Numbered from the stretch's first letter, positions 1 to 12,227 are shown. The stretch: 64,000 nt of DNA from Aptenodytes patagonicus (GCF_965638725.1 NC_134962.1:1371501-1435500), one strand, 5' to 3'. Numbers and translations: made by a program. Notes: a model not told the origin generated them from the letters alone.

Positions 1-281
1 GGGCCGGGGGTGACCTGCAACGCTCGGTTGATTGCTGCGGTCAGTGCAACAGGGAGGATTCCCCAGGCAGCGAGTGGCTGAGCTTTGCTCCAGTGCCGGT
101 GCAGGACACGTTGGTGTCTTCGCCCTGAGCCTCCGCTCTGGGAGGAGCCCAGGGAGGGCCAGGCAGCACCCAAAGGTGTTGCCAAAGGACAAGGCGTGAG
201 GAGGGCTGCATCCCGGGGCTGAAATCTGCCTTCCTGTCCCCCATCCCTGGCTGGCTCCGCTTGCTTGGCCGGCAGAGGCCT

Positions 282-325
<44 letters not shown>

Positions 326-326
326 A
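282..326. repeat. (GGCTCA)n hexanucleotide microsatellite
   Basis: About seven near-perfect copies of the hexamer GGCTCA run without interruption. The six-base period keeps all frames open and produces an Arg-Leu-rich artificial reading frame. Confidence 0.9.
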
Positions 327-1244
327 CACAGCTTGACCCTGCTGTCCCATCTTGGGGGCTGTGGGTCGGGAGAGCAGCGCTGCCCACCGACTGCAGGCTC
401 TGCGAGACCCCTCTGCTGTGGCGGCTCTGTCCTCCCACGCCCCCGTGGCCAGACAGACCTTCCTGGGTCCCCGCGCGGCCGTGGGTCCCTTTCCACCAGC
501 CCTGGTGTGCAATGGTGCTGGGGACTATAGGGTCCTGGCCTCCCCATCACCGGGGAGCGAGCCCCGGACTAAGCCCCCTGCCCGCCTGCCTGCGGCTCCG
601 GCAGCTCCTGCCCGTCCAGACCCGGCCTCAGCCGTCCCACCAGCGCGGCAGCTCTTGGCACTGCTGGGCTCCTGCCGCGGGTGCAGCCCTGCTGCATTCC
701 AGCCTCGCTGGCCCAGCAAGGTTAAACTGCGGAGAGGCTGAAATATTTGGGAGGGGAATGGAGAAGGGAAAGGGGAAAAAAAAAAAAAATCTATAAAAAG
801 AAAGTTTAAAAACACAAGCTAAAGAAAAAAATACCAGGCGCAGAGTGCAGCTGCGGTTCTGGTTCCAGTTCCCAGGTGATGTCAGGCCTGGAGCCTCTCC
901 AGCCCCGGCCCCTCGGAGACGGTCTTTGTGGGTTCAGCACTGAGTGTTTTTCCTTCCTGAGACTCGGGGACACCTTCCTGTCTCAGAGAAAGCGGCCAAG
1001 AGCCTTTCCAAGGGTGTCCGCGCGCAGGAAGGGGAGAGGATGGGAGGGGAGCACGAGAGAGGCGGCGTGGCTGGGCTTGGCGCGGGGCTGCGGCAGCCGG
1101 GGAGCCGGGAGCATCCATGGGCGATCGGCTGCGGTGGCCACGGCGTTCGCCCCGCGCGGGGCAAAGGGGCGCCGGGCTCCCACCGGCCCGACAGCCTCTG
1201 GCGCCTCTGAGTCACCGTTTCCCTCTCACGGTGCTGGGAGGGGT

Positions 1245-1990
1245 TGGAATGTACTGGGACCCGCGGGATTGGCACCGGCACAGGCTGGGACCCATGGGCT
1301 TGGCACTGGGACATGCTGGGACCCACGGTCCCAGCGCTGGGACACGCTGGGATCCACAGTCCCAGCACTGGGACGTGCTGAATTCCACAGCCCCAGCACT
1401 GGGACTTAACTGGGACCCATGGCTGTTACGCTGGGGCTTACTGGGGCCGTAGTCTCTGGCACTGGGACCCGTGGGCTTGGCACTGGGACATGCTGGGATG
1501 TGCAGCCCCAGCACTGAGATGTGCTGGATTCCACAGCCCCAGCACTGGGACATACTGGGTGCACAGCTCCTGCACTGGGACGTGCTGGGACCCATGGCCC
1601 TAGCACTGGGATGTGCTGGATTCCACAGCTCCGGCACTGGGACGTGCTGGGACCCATGGCCCTAGCACTGGGATGTGCTGGATTCCACAGCTCCGGCACT
1701 GGGACGTGCTGGGACCCATGGCCCTAGCACTGGGATGTGCTGGATTCCACAGCTCCGGCACTGGGACGTGCTGGGACCCATGGCCCTAGCACTGGGATGT
1801 GCTGGATTCCACAGCTCCGGCACTGGGACGTGCTGGGACCTATGGCCTTTATATTGGAGCTTGCTGGGGCCCTAGTCGCTGGCACTGGGACATGCTGGGA
1901 CGCTCGTGCTCAGCCCTGGGACACACTGAGACCCACGACCTGGCGGTTGGGACACACTGGGACCTGCGCACTCAGTGCTGGGACCTGCTG
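1245..1990. repeat. Minisatellite, 31-bp units with a 62-bp higher-order period
   Basis: The array is built of about 31-bp units resembling GCACTGGGACGTGCTGGGAC plus a variable half. The centre is homogenised into five consecutive 62-bp copies starting at 1573, 1635, 1697, 1759 and 1821, nearly identical to each other. The flanks are older, diverged 31-bp units. The contrast suggests recent unequal exchange or slippage in the middle of an older array. Confidence 0.92.
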
Positions 1991-2749
1991 TGCCCCCAGC
2001 ACTGGGACCACCAGCCCTCGCTGGCCCCCCCTGGGGGCTCCGGAGCTGCCGCTTCAAGGGGCCGGTCCCCTTTCATGTGCGGGTTGGGCTGTTTGCAGAG
2101 CGCAGCCCCCTCCCGGCCACCCCTGCCCCCTGATAAACCCGGGGACAGGGATTCTGTGTCCTGGGCTGTTTGGAGAATCTCACGGCTGTTTATTGGGGTC
2201 TGGGACACATTAGCCACGCTGAGAACAAACCTCTCCCACCCACCCCGGTCCCTGCCTGGGACCAGCTCTCACAGCTGCGCCGTGCTGTCAGCTCCATAAA
2301 TCAAACCCGGGGGGAGGGAGCCCGGGGCAGGCTCGCCTCGGCCGAGCAGGGGGCCGAAAGGTGCCGGTGGGCTCCCGCCTTTGCCCCCTCCCCGGGGCAG
2401 GCTGGGGAGGCTCCTGAGGGACCCCCAGGGTGTTCCCCCTGCTCCCTGCTAGCTCCAGCATCCCGGGGAGATGGGGCAGGTCCAGCCCCACAGCCCTCGG
2501 GGGGCTGCCCCCGGAGCCCCCGGTCACCCCATCCGCAGCTGCCTCTGCTCCATGGGACGTGCCAGCCCCTTGGAGCCGCAGGCCCCGGCACGGCACCTTT
2601 CCCAGGCTCGGCGGTCCCTGCTGCCCAGCCCAGCCTGCCCCCCCTCCCGAGCAGGGTCCCATGGGGGGCCCAGCCTGGGAACCCCCCGCGTCTCCACCTG
2701 ACCCCACGCAGGTGCCGCTGCCTGCAGCCCCGCCGTGCACGGCCCTGGG

Positions 2750-2895
2750 CGGCCGTCGTGGTGGCGGTGGCAGTAGCAGCAGTGGTGGCAGTCACGGCGG
2801 TGGGGACAGTCATGGTGCTGGTGGCAGTCCTGGTATTGGCGGCAGTTGCGGTGGTGGCAGTTGCGGTGGTGGCGGCAGTCACGGCAGTCATGATG
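2750..2895. repeat. Degenerate GGT/GGC/AGT trinucleotide-type repeat
   Basis: G-rich triplets (GGT, GGC, AGT) repeat irregularly on the plus strand. One frame reads as a valine/alanine run and another as a glycine/serine run, both artefacts of the repeat. The G runs could form quadruplexes. Confidence 0.75.
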
Positions 2896-3300
2896 TACCA
2901 GGCGGAGGGGAAAGCACAAAAGCAGTGACACCAACCCCGACCCACTGCCTGGGCACTCATGGCTGCGGCACGGGGCTGGCAGTGCCATCCCCATCCCACG
3001 GCATGGCACAGTGCAGACCGCGTTGGGGCTTCTGTAGCCCTTGCAGGGCCAAAGCTGGGGACAGCAGGGCCTGGGGACGCAGGGACAGCATGCGCCCGGG
3101 GGTCTCGGCCCACGTGGATCCCACTGGGGCCCACCAGTGCATCCATAGGGAGAACCGGGATGGTCGCACTGGCTCCAGCGGCACAGAGTAGCAGCAGGCG
3201 CAGGGCCAGGGGGCTGGGGCCATCTTGGGGACCCCATGCGCCCCCCACCTTGCCCCATGCCAGGTTGGCAGGCAGGCACCAGCCCATCAGAAAAATAAGG

Positions 3301-3306
3301 TTTATT
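3301..3306 (-). terminator. TCF15: TCF15 poly(A) signal AATAAA
   Basis: AATAAA on the minus strand, about 355 nt after the TCF15 stop, is the first such hexamer downstream and lies in a local AT-rich patch. It implies a 3'UTR of roughly 375 nt ending near 3285. Confidence 0.75.
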
Positions 3307-3659
3307 TTCCAAGCGGCTGCACGTGCACAACCAGCGCCCACGGGGCTGCGACACCGTCCCCCCCCCGGAGCGCCTCAACGCCGGCTGCACACGGGCCCCT
3401 TCCAGTCCAGCCCCGGTGCGCGGGGACCCCCCTCCCCGGCCCTGCCCCGCGCGGGCAGCCTCGGCCACGGGAGCGTCCTCCCGCCCCGCTGCCGGCTCCG
3501 GGGCCGGTGTCGGTGCGGTCCTAGCCCGCGGCCCTGGGCTCGGCTGCCGCCGCCTCAGGCGGGCAGCTCCCTCCCTCCCCGCTCCGGTCTCTGGGGCTGG
3601 CGTGCGCGGGCTCCGGCCGGCTCTGCCGCTGTCTCAGGTGGGTGCTGCCGGACCCCAGC

Positions 3660-6149
3660 TCATCTCCGCGACACTCGCAGGGGCGTCACCCCCCGCACCT
3701 TCAGGCAGTTGCCCCCGAGGTCCCTCCGGCCGCCCTGCGGAGAGAGGAGGGGAGAACTGCAGGCGCTGGGGGGGTGCCCCGGCTGGGGGGTGCCCCACTT
3801 CTGCCCACCACCGCCCCGCGCTGGCTCCGCACGGAGGAGCTGCCCCGAAACAGCCGGTGCCCCTGTCCTGGGACAGCTCAGCACTGCCCGGGACGGACAG
3901 ACAGATAGGGCCGTGCCTGGCGAGTGGCTGGGTAGGCGGCTGTGGGGTGGCTGCTGTGAGGGGGCCACTCGTGGCCCCATCACCCTACAGGGACACGGCC
4001 CCCGCGGCTGCTCAGTGCCGACATGCTCAGACCCATGGGCAGGGCTGGCACCGCCCCGGGACAGACCCACAGCCCCGGACAGACCCACAGCTCCAGGACA
4101 GACCCCCCGACCCCAGGACAGACCCCCGGCGCCAGACAGCCCCACAGCCCCCAGACAGCCCCACAGCCCCCAGACAGACCCACAGCCCCTAGACAGACCC
4201 ACGGCCCCGCTGGGGATGAGGAGGCTCAGCCCCACCTCCCAGCACAACTTCAGCCCAGTACCGCCCAGTATAACCCAGCACAGACCAGCATGGCCCAGGT
4301 CTAGCCCAGAATAGCCCAGTATAACCCAGCACAGCTCAGCAGAGCCCAGGACAGCCCAGTTCCAGCCCAGCCCATTTCCAGCCCATTTCAGCCCAGCCCA
4401 ACCCATTTCCAGCCTAGCACAGCCCAGCATGGCCCAGTGCAGCCCATTTCCAGCCCAGCCCAGCCCATTGCCAGCCCAGTGCAGCCCAGTACAGCCCCTT
4501 TCCAGCCCAGCCCCAGAGCCAGGAGGCGCTGAGCCGGGTCCCAGCCCAGCTCCTGCCCTTGACCCCAGGGTCCTGGATGCCGCAGGAGCTCCCAGCCCCG
4601 GTGCCTCCGCGGGGTCCCCTGGGGGGGTCCAGTGCCGTGCCAGCCCCCTGGCTCCGGTCCCGGGGAGCAGCGCAGGGACACAGCTCAGCTCCGTCTGGAG
4701 GATCCCAGCCGGGGGCAGCTCTGCCAAGGACCGGGGCTGGGGGTCCCACAGGGAGAGCCGGGGAGGCTGCAGAGTCTGGCCAGCAAGGCGGGGGCTGGGA
4801 GCAGGAGGAGCAATTAAAAATGGAGCAGCAGAAACCGAAAGAGCCCCGAGGGCTGGAGTGTGCCCTATGCCCACACTGCTCGGGGTTGCACATGGGACAG
4901 CTTGGGGGTCTCTTGGTGATGGTGGTGGGTCCGGCAGCCCCTGCCCATGGCCCTGCCTGGGGGTGCCCATGGAGCTGGGAAGCTGCCAGCCCCTCACCCT
5001 GCATCCTGCATGGCCTATCCCAGGGCAGGGGCACCCAGGACCCTGGTGTGGGCAGCGGGATGGGTTCACCATGGGAAACATGCCCCCCGAGCCGCAGGCT
5101 TTGGGGGGAGGAGGTCAGCCGGGTGGGCAGGGCAGGGCAGGGCAGGGGTGCCCAGCTCAGACCCCCGCCCTGGGTGGGAGCTGTGCCGGCACCGCCAGCA
5201 GACCCCGAGTGGGGCCACGGGACGGGGAACCCTGCCCGGCCCCACCGTGCGGGGTGTCTGCTGTGCCCTGCCTGTCTCCATCATGTCAGGGTGCTGTCTG
5301 GGGCAGCCCTGCCACAGCATCCGGGGGGGCTGGCGGGGTCGGGGACAGGGTTGGGGACCTGGATGGGGTCAGCCTGCGAGCTCTGAATTCCACCCCCGAG
5401 GCAGCCAAGTGCCCCCGGCACTGGGGTGACTGTTTAACCCCCTGAGACCTCCCGGCCCGGATGGACGTGGGGGAGCAGCCCGGCCCTCTGACGCGAGCGG
5501 GAGCTGTGGGCGTGCGGCTACGAGCAGGATTTGGCCGGGAGCAGCCAAAACCTCCGGCGGGGGCTGGAGCCAGAGCCTGCGGTTCTCGCAGGGACGTGTC
5601 GAGCCTCCTGCCCCGCTCAGCCCCTGGGCAGGGGTTGCTGCCCCCCCCCCCCCCTCCCACCACCCCGCTCACCCCTTTCCGCTGGTTGCTGAGGCAGAAG
5701 GTGCAGATGCTGCGGGGCTGCTTGCTGTCCAGGTCGCCATTGGCCCCGTAGATGGCACTGAAGCAGGGCTGGCCGTCCTCGCAGCCCTCGCCCAGCAGCA
5801 GCACGTTGGCCAGGTGGGAGATGTAGCTGGAGGCCAGGCGGAGGGTCTCGATCTTGGACAGCTTCCGATCCACCGGCTCGGTGGGGATGAGGGTTCGCAG
5901 GGCGGTGAAGGCCGTGTTGACGCTCTGGGTCCGGTCCCGCTCCCGCGCGTTGGCCGCCTGCCTCTGCTTCACCATCACCATCGGCCCCGGTTTCCGCGGC
6001 AGCTTGCGGCGAGCCTCGGAGCCCTCGCAGCAGCCGAATGACTGGTCCGACGTGTCGCTCTCGCTCCGGTTCTCCTCATCCTCTGAGAGGATGCTGAGGT
6101 CAGGGTAGAGCACGCGGGCGGCCACGGGGCGCAGCATGGTGAAGGCCAT
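3660..6149 (-). CDS. TCF15: TCF15 (paraxis), bHLH transcription factor
   Basis: Two coding exons, 6149-5673 (159 codons) and 3734-3660, joined in phase 0 through a GTGAGC donor and a CGCAG acceptor, give 183 residues. The N-terminus (MAFTMLRPV, then [12 protein letters not shown]) and the C-terminus ([15 protein letters not shown]) match vertebrate paraxis as I recall it. The basic region starts near residue 62 ([12 protein letters not shown]) and the helix-loop-helix runs to about 115. Known role of the family: a nuclear class II bHLH factor that pairs with E proteins on E-boxes and drives epithelial somite formation and paraxial mesoderm patterning. The human protein has a glycine-rich linker before the basic region; here a short lysine/arginine stretch takes its place. 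A TATA box lies about 175 bp upstream. The neighbour to the right is SRXN1, as in human. Confidence 0.97.
4030..4212. repeat. Minisatellite, 17-18-bp units (ACAGACCCACAGCCCC type)
   Basis: About ten imperfect tandem copies of a 17-18-bp unit beginning ACAGAC or ACAGCC lie in the TCF15 intron. Stops are rare in all frames because of composition. Confidence 0.85.
4235..4515. repeat. CAGCCCAG-type short tandem repeat in TCF15 intron
   Basis: Irregular tandem copies of roughly 10-15 bp built on CAGCCCAG and AGCCCATTTCC continue from the preceding minisatellite. In the minus orientation they give a CTGGGCTG-rich stretch with artificial Gly/Leu/Trp frames. Confidence 0.85.
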
Positions 6150-6320
6150 GGCGTGGCGCGCGCCCGCCCACGCCCCCGGCCCTGCTGGGGGGAACCCCCG
6201 GGCTGCGGGGAGCCTTCCCCCGCCGGCACGGCTGCGACGGCCGGCTCCGGACGCCTTCCCGCTGCTGCTCCGCTCCGGCGGCCGAGCGGGGCTGGGACGA
6301 CTGTCTGCGGGGGGAATCGG

Positions 6321-6330
6321 GATTTATACG
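6321..6330 (-). promoter_or_regulatory. TCF15: TCF15 TATA box
   Basis: The minus strand reads CGTATAAATC, a strong TATA element in otherwise very GC-rich, CpG-rich sequence 175 bp before the TCF15 start codon. A start site near 6295 and a 5'UTR of about 145 nt are inferred. No other TATA-like element lies closer to the ATG. Confidence 0.75.
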
Positions 6331-8659
6331 GCCGGGGAGGGGCTGGCGCCGGAGCCCACCCCCAGCCGGCCCCCCGAGCTGCCGGCCAGCGGCCAGTGTC
6401 CTCGCCCCAGCCCGTGGGAGCCAGCGCTGGCTCCGGCCACGGGCCTGGCCCTGCTCCGGCACGCCGGCCTGGCTGCAGGCACCTTGCACGCAGGGCTGGG
6501 CTCCAGATCGTGCCCATGGTAGTACCAGACCCCGGCAGTGCCGCAGACGGTGCCAGGGCCACCGCGTGGCGAGCGCTCTCTATGCCGCAGCCCTCGACCC
6601 CCGGCGCCTGCGGAGCGATGCCACGTGCACGTGCCAGCCCCCAACCCCTGCCCAGCTGTGCCCAGCCAGCCCCGGGTCCCGTGCAGGGCGGCACAGGGCG
6701 AAGACGGGGCGCAGAAAACAGGATGGGGCAGGTGCCCGGGAGCGGGTGGCACTGGTGCCGTCCCCGGGGTGTTGATCGGAGGGGATGCCTGTGTGGAAAA
6801 TGCTGGTCCCAACACCCCGCCGTGCCCCCACTGGGACGGGGTCTGTGCCCGGGAGGATGCCTGGGGCGGGCAGGGAGCGGTGAGGGCAGGCAGCCCCGCG
6901 GGGATGCTCTGCACCCCTCGCCCCTCTGTCCTCAGGGGCTGGCACCCCGCCTGCCCGCTGCGGGGGGGGACATGGTCAGGGGCACGGGCAGCATTGCAGG
7001 CAGCACTGCCAGGCGGCCAGGAGCGTTTCCTCCCGCCAGGGAGGAAGGTGTGCGCCGGCAGTGGAAACACAGAGTCTTTTCCTGCGAGGGGAGAGCTGAG
7101 CTGGCAGCAGCGGGAGCCGCCAGCGTCCCAGGGAGGGCTGGGGGTGCCCTCCCAGCCTACGGTCAGCTCCCGGTCCTTCCTGGGCATCCGCTACCGCAGG
7201 CGATGGCCACCCCTTGCTCCTGCTCACTGGGGAGGTCTGTGCGGGTCCCACTCTGCCTTCAGCCCCCCGGCCCCTAGCCCGGCACCCCCGAGAGCAGGCA
7301 GGGGGGCAGCCAGCTGAGCTGAGCAGGCAGGAGGCTTCCTGCCTGCCTTCCTCCCCGGCCCGCGGCCAAGCGGAGGTCGGTGGCTCGGTGATGCTCCGGG
7401 CACGGCAGGTCAAGCAGCAAAGGCAGCAAAGGCGGGACCCAGCTCCCGGCAGATGGTCCCAGGGCTGCTGGGGATGTGGCCCCGGGGCCTGGCAGTGGCC
7501 GCAGGGCCCATGCCAGCTGCAGTCCCCATCTGGCCACCGGCCCCACAGCCGGAGGGGGATGCCGGGGGAAATCTCCAGCTAATAAGGCAAAAAGGGCCAG
7601 CTCGGGGGCTTGCCGGGGGCTGGGACAGCAGCTGTGGGACGCAGCGGGCATGTTGCAAATTCCAGAGCAAGGTGGTTGGTGGGGGGGCCTGGGGGCCACG
7701 GAACGGGGTGGCATCATGTCCCACTACGCCCCATGGCCGAAGCCCCATGGCTGCGGGACTGGATCTTGTGAGGTGGCTCCCAGGCCACTGGGTCCCCCTG
7801 GGGCTCTCCCCATGTGTGCCAAGGCTTGTCACTGCCAGGACTGTGGCAGGGGCAGCCGTGCTCCCTGGCACTGGCACTGGCACCGGCACTGGTTCGCTGC
7901 CCACCCGGCCTGGCAGGCAGTGAGCAAACGGCCCCTCTCCCCCCCCGCGGGGCACAGGCAGCCCCTCGCCGGCGGGACCCCCCTGCCCTGTTTTCCTTTG
8001 CCATTTGTCTGCCTGCGCAGAGCCCGTAAATCACACGGTGGGGGGGAGAGGGCCACACTGGGGGCCGGAGGTGCCGCTGGGGCTGGGAGCATGCAGGGCT
8101 GCACCGGGTGTCCACACTGCCATGGGGACGTGTCCCTTGCCGGCTCCGTCCCCCGCCACCTCTTGCTGTGCGTTGGTCCCTGTGAGGGACCCCGACCCTC
8201 TCCTGGCCGTGGCAGTAGCCCCTGCCCGGGCACAGACCAGGGGCTGTTTCTACCACTGCAGAGGTGCCCCGGGGCAGAGCTGGGGATGGGCAAGCCCTTG
8301 CTGCAGCAGGCAGGGAGCAGGCAGGTGCCTGTGTGGAGAGGGGAGCCCCTGCTCTCGCCTTGCTCTCGCCCCGGTGTCCCGCTGGGCTGCGGCTGGGGGG
8401 CCGCAGCAGCCCCCGGCCCTGACAAGCAGCAAGACGGATGGCAGGGGCTGTGTACTCAGCTGTGGCCGCCCCACACATGGCCACCAGCTGACGGGGATGG
8501 GCTGGGGGGGAGAGCCTGGGCCCGGGGCCCAGCCGAGCTGACCTGGGGTGTTTCTGGGGAGCATGACCACACGTGGGGTGCTGGTGACCCGTGCTGCTGC
8601 GGTGGAGGACACGGCACTTGGGGACATGGGCAGGGAGCATCAGGCTTTGGAGACGGCTC

Positions 8660-9035
8660 GGTGTGGGGCGGGGGGGCAGTGCATACGTATGCATGCGTGT
8701 GCATGAAGGTGTGTGCATGGATCTGCATGTGTGCGTTGGCGTGGGTGTGCAGCTGTACACATGTATGTGCACGTTCATCCATGCATGTGTGGGCATGTGT
8801 GCGTATCCATGCCTCTGTGTGCATGGGTATATGTGAGTATGGGTGTGTGCGCACGTGTGTACGCAGTTGCACACGTGTGCCAGCATGTGCATGCGTGTGT
8901 GCTGGTGCATGCAGCAGGTCTGTGTGTGCACCGTGCCATATACACCCCGACTGCCACCACCTCCTGCTGCAGAGAGGTCCCCAGGTTGGCACACGTACGC
9001 GCGCGCACGCGCGTGTGTGTGTGACCACCGCCCTG
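8660..9035. repeat. TG/CA-rich alternating purine-pyrimidine tract
   Basis: Long interspersed runs of TGTG, TGCA and CGCG steps (for example GCGCGCACGCGCG near 9000) make an alternating purine-pyrimidine tract of the kind that can adopt Z-DNA. It resembles a decayed (TG)n microsatellite. Confidence 0.75.
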
Positions 9036-10004
9036 CCAGGCCCTGCACACGAGAGGACGGACGGACAGAAGGAGCCGGCAGTCCTGGCCAGGAAAGCAAT
9101 GGGAGCCATGGGAAGCAGCAAACGCTGCCGGCTCCCTGCCTGTCAGCCGCCAGCTGCCTGCGGATGCTGCTGCTGCTGGGGCGGGAGGACGCGCGGCAGC
9201 AGCCAGGTTTTCCTGTGCTGCCCGGCGGGCGCGCGGGACAGGACGTGCGTCCTCGTGCCTGGACCCCCCCGGCCCCCCCGACACCGAGCACCTCGGGTCT
9301 GACTCAGCCGGGCGGCACGAGGCGCAGCCGGGGGCCGCGGCATCGCAAACCTCCTGCCGGCTGCTGCGCCGTGCGGCCGACTTGAGCGGGTGCCAGGACA
9401 CGGTTGTGTTTGGCATCACGGCTCTCCCAGCTGATCTGGCCGAACAAACCAGCCACCGGGCTGAGGGCTGCCATCCCAGCAGAGCGGTGCCGCGCTGCAC
9501 AGCCCTGGGCACAGAGCGGGCAGCACCAGGCGGTGGGTCGGGCACGCATGGTGGCCAAGGGGCAGACGGGACCCTGCACGGGACACGTGGCAGGGAGGGG
9601 ACATGGCCTGAGCATGGGGTGGTAGCCATTGCCCCAGCCCAACCCGCCAGGCACCCTCCAGGTGCAGGCTGGCGAGTGGGGGGGCATCCCTGGGATCGGG
9701 GTGCTGGGCACCCCGAGGGCTGGGTCCTGCCTCCGCTGGTGGGGAAATGCCCCCTGCCCCCCTCTCCGGGGAGTGTTTATCTGCGAGGTGATACTTAAGT
9801 GTAAGAAAATAAACAGGGAGCAGATGGGCCGGGGGGCCGGGGCAGCCCCCAGCCTCGCGGGGCCGCTCTGGCCCTGCTGGGAAAACACCGCTGCTGGCGA
9901 GGCAAATGGATTCCAGACCCACGGCAACGCGGCACATGTGGCCGCCAGGATGCCGGGCCTGACCCTGCTGAGCCCCGGCGAAGCAGCGCCGGACTGACCT
10001 GACC

Positions 10005-10107
10005 TGTCCCATCTCACCCCATCCCATCATATCACATCCCATCCCATTCCATCCCATTCCATCCCATCCTGTCCCATCCCATCCCGTCCCATCCTGTCCC
10101 ATCCCAC
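10005..10107. repeat. (CCCAT)n simple satellite
   Basis: About twenty tandem copies of the pentamer CCCAT with scattered substitutions. The minus strand reads GGGAT/GGAAT repeats. Confidence 0.9.
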
Positions 10108-11635
10108 CGAGACCCCCGAGGGCGCTGCCTGGCCCTGCTCACCCACAGCCCCCGACCAGCCCCCCCCGGCGCAGGGGGATGTCTGGGACTGGCCCCTCTG
10201 CCCGCGGCTCCCCAATTTCTGGGCAGTTCAGGCCAGCGAGGCTGCAGCCCCACAGAGCTGCCCCGTCACAGACGTGCTCGGGGAGCTATGCCCTGGCCGG
10301 GCGGGCACATTCAGCATCCGAGTCCAGCTGCTTCGCGCCTGGCTCTGAGCCCAGCCGGGGCCAGGGTCTCGTCCAAGGGGTGGCTGTCCCTGCTTGCCAA
10401 CACAGGGACACCAGGGCCGGCAAACCTGGGAGCCCCCCTGGGTGCGGAGGAACAGCGAAACGGGCTCAAGGGGATGGGGCGTTGTGAAACCTTTTGGGGA
10501 GCAGGAGCATTTCCCCATGAGAGCAGCCCCTGCCCTGCGAGAGGTCTCTGCCTGACCCCCCCAGGGTCGGGGCTGCAGCAGGGTGTCCCGGTGGGTCCCT
10601 AGGGCAGTGTGGGGAGCCCCAGGTCCCCTCTGCCTGCCGGGCTGTACCTGCGGGCCAGGGCCGCTGGTCTGGAAGGCATTACACGCCTGTCGTGTAGGGA
10701 AGTCTGTCCCAGTTCCGGAGCCGGGATCCCCCCCTACCCAGCCCAGGCTGGGGGGGAGCCCACAAAGCCCCTTTGTTCCTGTCCTGGAACGAATGGATTG
10801 GAGGCAGCCGGGATCGGCTGTCAGCCGGCGACACCAGAGACCCCATGGGTCAGGCAGAGGGAAGGGGGACAGGTGGAGGGATGGAGAGACGGATGGACAG
10901 AGCCGATGCAGAGACTGCTGGCCCTGGCGAGACCCACTCCTGTGCCAGCCGGGGGGTTGCAGCACCGGCAGCACTGGCTGGGGGCTGGGGACCGGCTCAC
11001 GCTGCCCACACCGTGCCAGCCCCAGGGATGTGCCGGTCAGCCCCGGAGATGCTCACACAGCCCCTTGGCCTCAGCGGCCAGTCCTGGCTCCCGGCCAGTG
11101 CCACTGTGCCCTGGGAGGGGCATTGTGGGACACCCGCGGGGCTGGCATGGATGTCCTGGCACTGTTTGCAGGGGATGGGAAGCTGGAAGAGTGGATCCTG
11201 CAGCGGGTCCTCCAGCTGGAAGAAGCCCCCACAGGGTGCAGGGAGAGGGGGTTGCAGGATCCGGGCAGCCTCGGTTCATCCCCACTCGTGGCGGCCCAGC
11301 TCTGCCGAGCTGCCTTACACCCGGGGAGAAGGTGCGAGCAGAGCCCACAGGAGATGCCTGGCCTTGGGGGCACAGCCCAGGGTCTGGGCAAAAACCAGTC
11401 CCTGCCGTTTGAGGGCACCCTGGCCATGTCCTGTGCTGCCGCAGGAGCTGCCACACTCCCTTTTTCTCCCCCTGCTCTTTAACAAGAGGAAACTTTTTAG
11501 CACGCCACAATTCTTCTGAGAAATTTATGGCCCATCAGGGAGCCGTGGACCAGGGCTGCTCTCTCCGTGAACGCTTGCAGGGCTTCCTCCCGGTGGAGAC
11601 CGGCTTTGATGTGGCACATGCAGCTCTGCCGCAGT

Positions 11636-11695
11636 GGAGTCTCCCTCTGGCCCCTTCCCTCGCAGAGGCGAGGGAAGGGGCCAGAGGGAGGCTCC
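11636..11695. repeat. Perfect inverted repeat (hairpin), 4-nt loop
   Basis: Arms 11641-11663 and 11668-11690 are perfect reverse complements over 23 bp, separated only by AGAG. Allowing one mismatch extends them to 28 bp (11636-11695). The stem is GC-rich and would be very stable as DNA cruciform or as RNA. It lies between genes, about 0.8 kb beyond the inferred SRXN1 3' end. Confidence 0.9.
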
Positions 11696-12227
11696 GGCGC
11701 AGCAGCCCCCAGCTCACCCTGCCCTTCCTCCCCATCATCTCCTGCGGAAACGCCGCACTGGCAGGCAGCGGCAAAGTGTGCCCCGACCGGCGGGCAGCGC
11801 TGCCAGATCCCGCCGTGCATGCTGCCCTGCAGAGCTGGTGCCCAGGGAGGCCATGCCCTCCTTCCAGGCCCCCTCCCCAGCCCGTTTCTGCCCTGGGAGG
11901 ACAGGATCCGTCCGGGGAGGAGCGTGGCCAAAGGGGCAGAGCAAGGGCAGAAGTGTCCGACCACGGTTCCTGTCCCAGTCCTGCTGCTGACTCACAGCGC
12001 GGTGGGGTGAGTCAGTGGCCTTTTCCCTCCCTGGACCGAGGTTCCTGGCTCAGAGGGATGCCGAGATGCCCGGGGGATGCTCGGGGCGGTTTTTCCAGCC
12101 TGCATGTGGGGTGAAGACGTGGCGTTTGCAGAAGTGACAGCATCCCGGCATGGTGGGACTGCATGTGCTCCCACAGCTGGGCCAGAGCCGACCCTGACTT
12201 CGGCTGTGTGCCAGCATGGTCTGGCAG

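Larger units (their letters stand above)
1..3284. other. Intergenic stretch left of TCF15, no gene seen
   Basis: No exon with family similarity or credible splice structure was found on either strand. The stretch holds a hexamer repeat near 282-326, a minisatellite at about 1245-1990 and a GGC/GGT-rich tract at about 2750-2895. The left neighbour expected from the human order (CSNK2A1 side) is not visible. Open frames here are explained by repeat periods divisible by three or by high GC. Confidence 0.6.

Noticed and set aside
2170-2928. Open frame with a valine/alanine run resembling a membrane segment
   Set aside because: The hydrophobic run is the translation of a GGT/GGC trinucleotide-type repeat; the other two frames give equally simple Gly/Ser and Trp/Gln-like runs.
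6153-7277. Plus-strand gene divergent from TCF15
   Set aside because: The frame is open because of high GC, shows no family similarity, and begins antisense to the TCF15 5' region; no poly(A) signal or acceptor supports it.
7476-9302. Long overlapping open frames on both strands (about 600 and 525 codons)
   Set aside because: They overlap each other antisense, run through a TG/CA repeat tract and GC-rich spacer, show no domain and have no promoter or splice context. Composition and repeats explain them.
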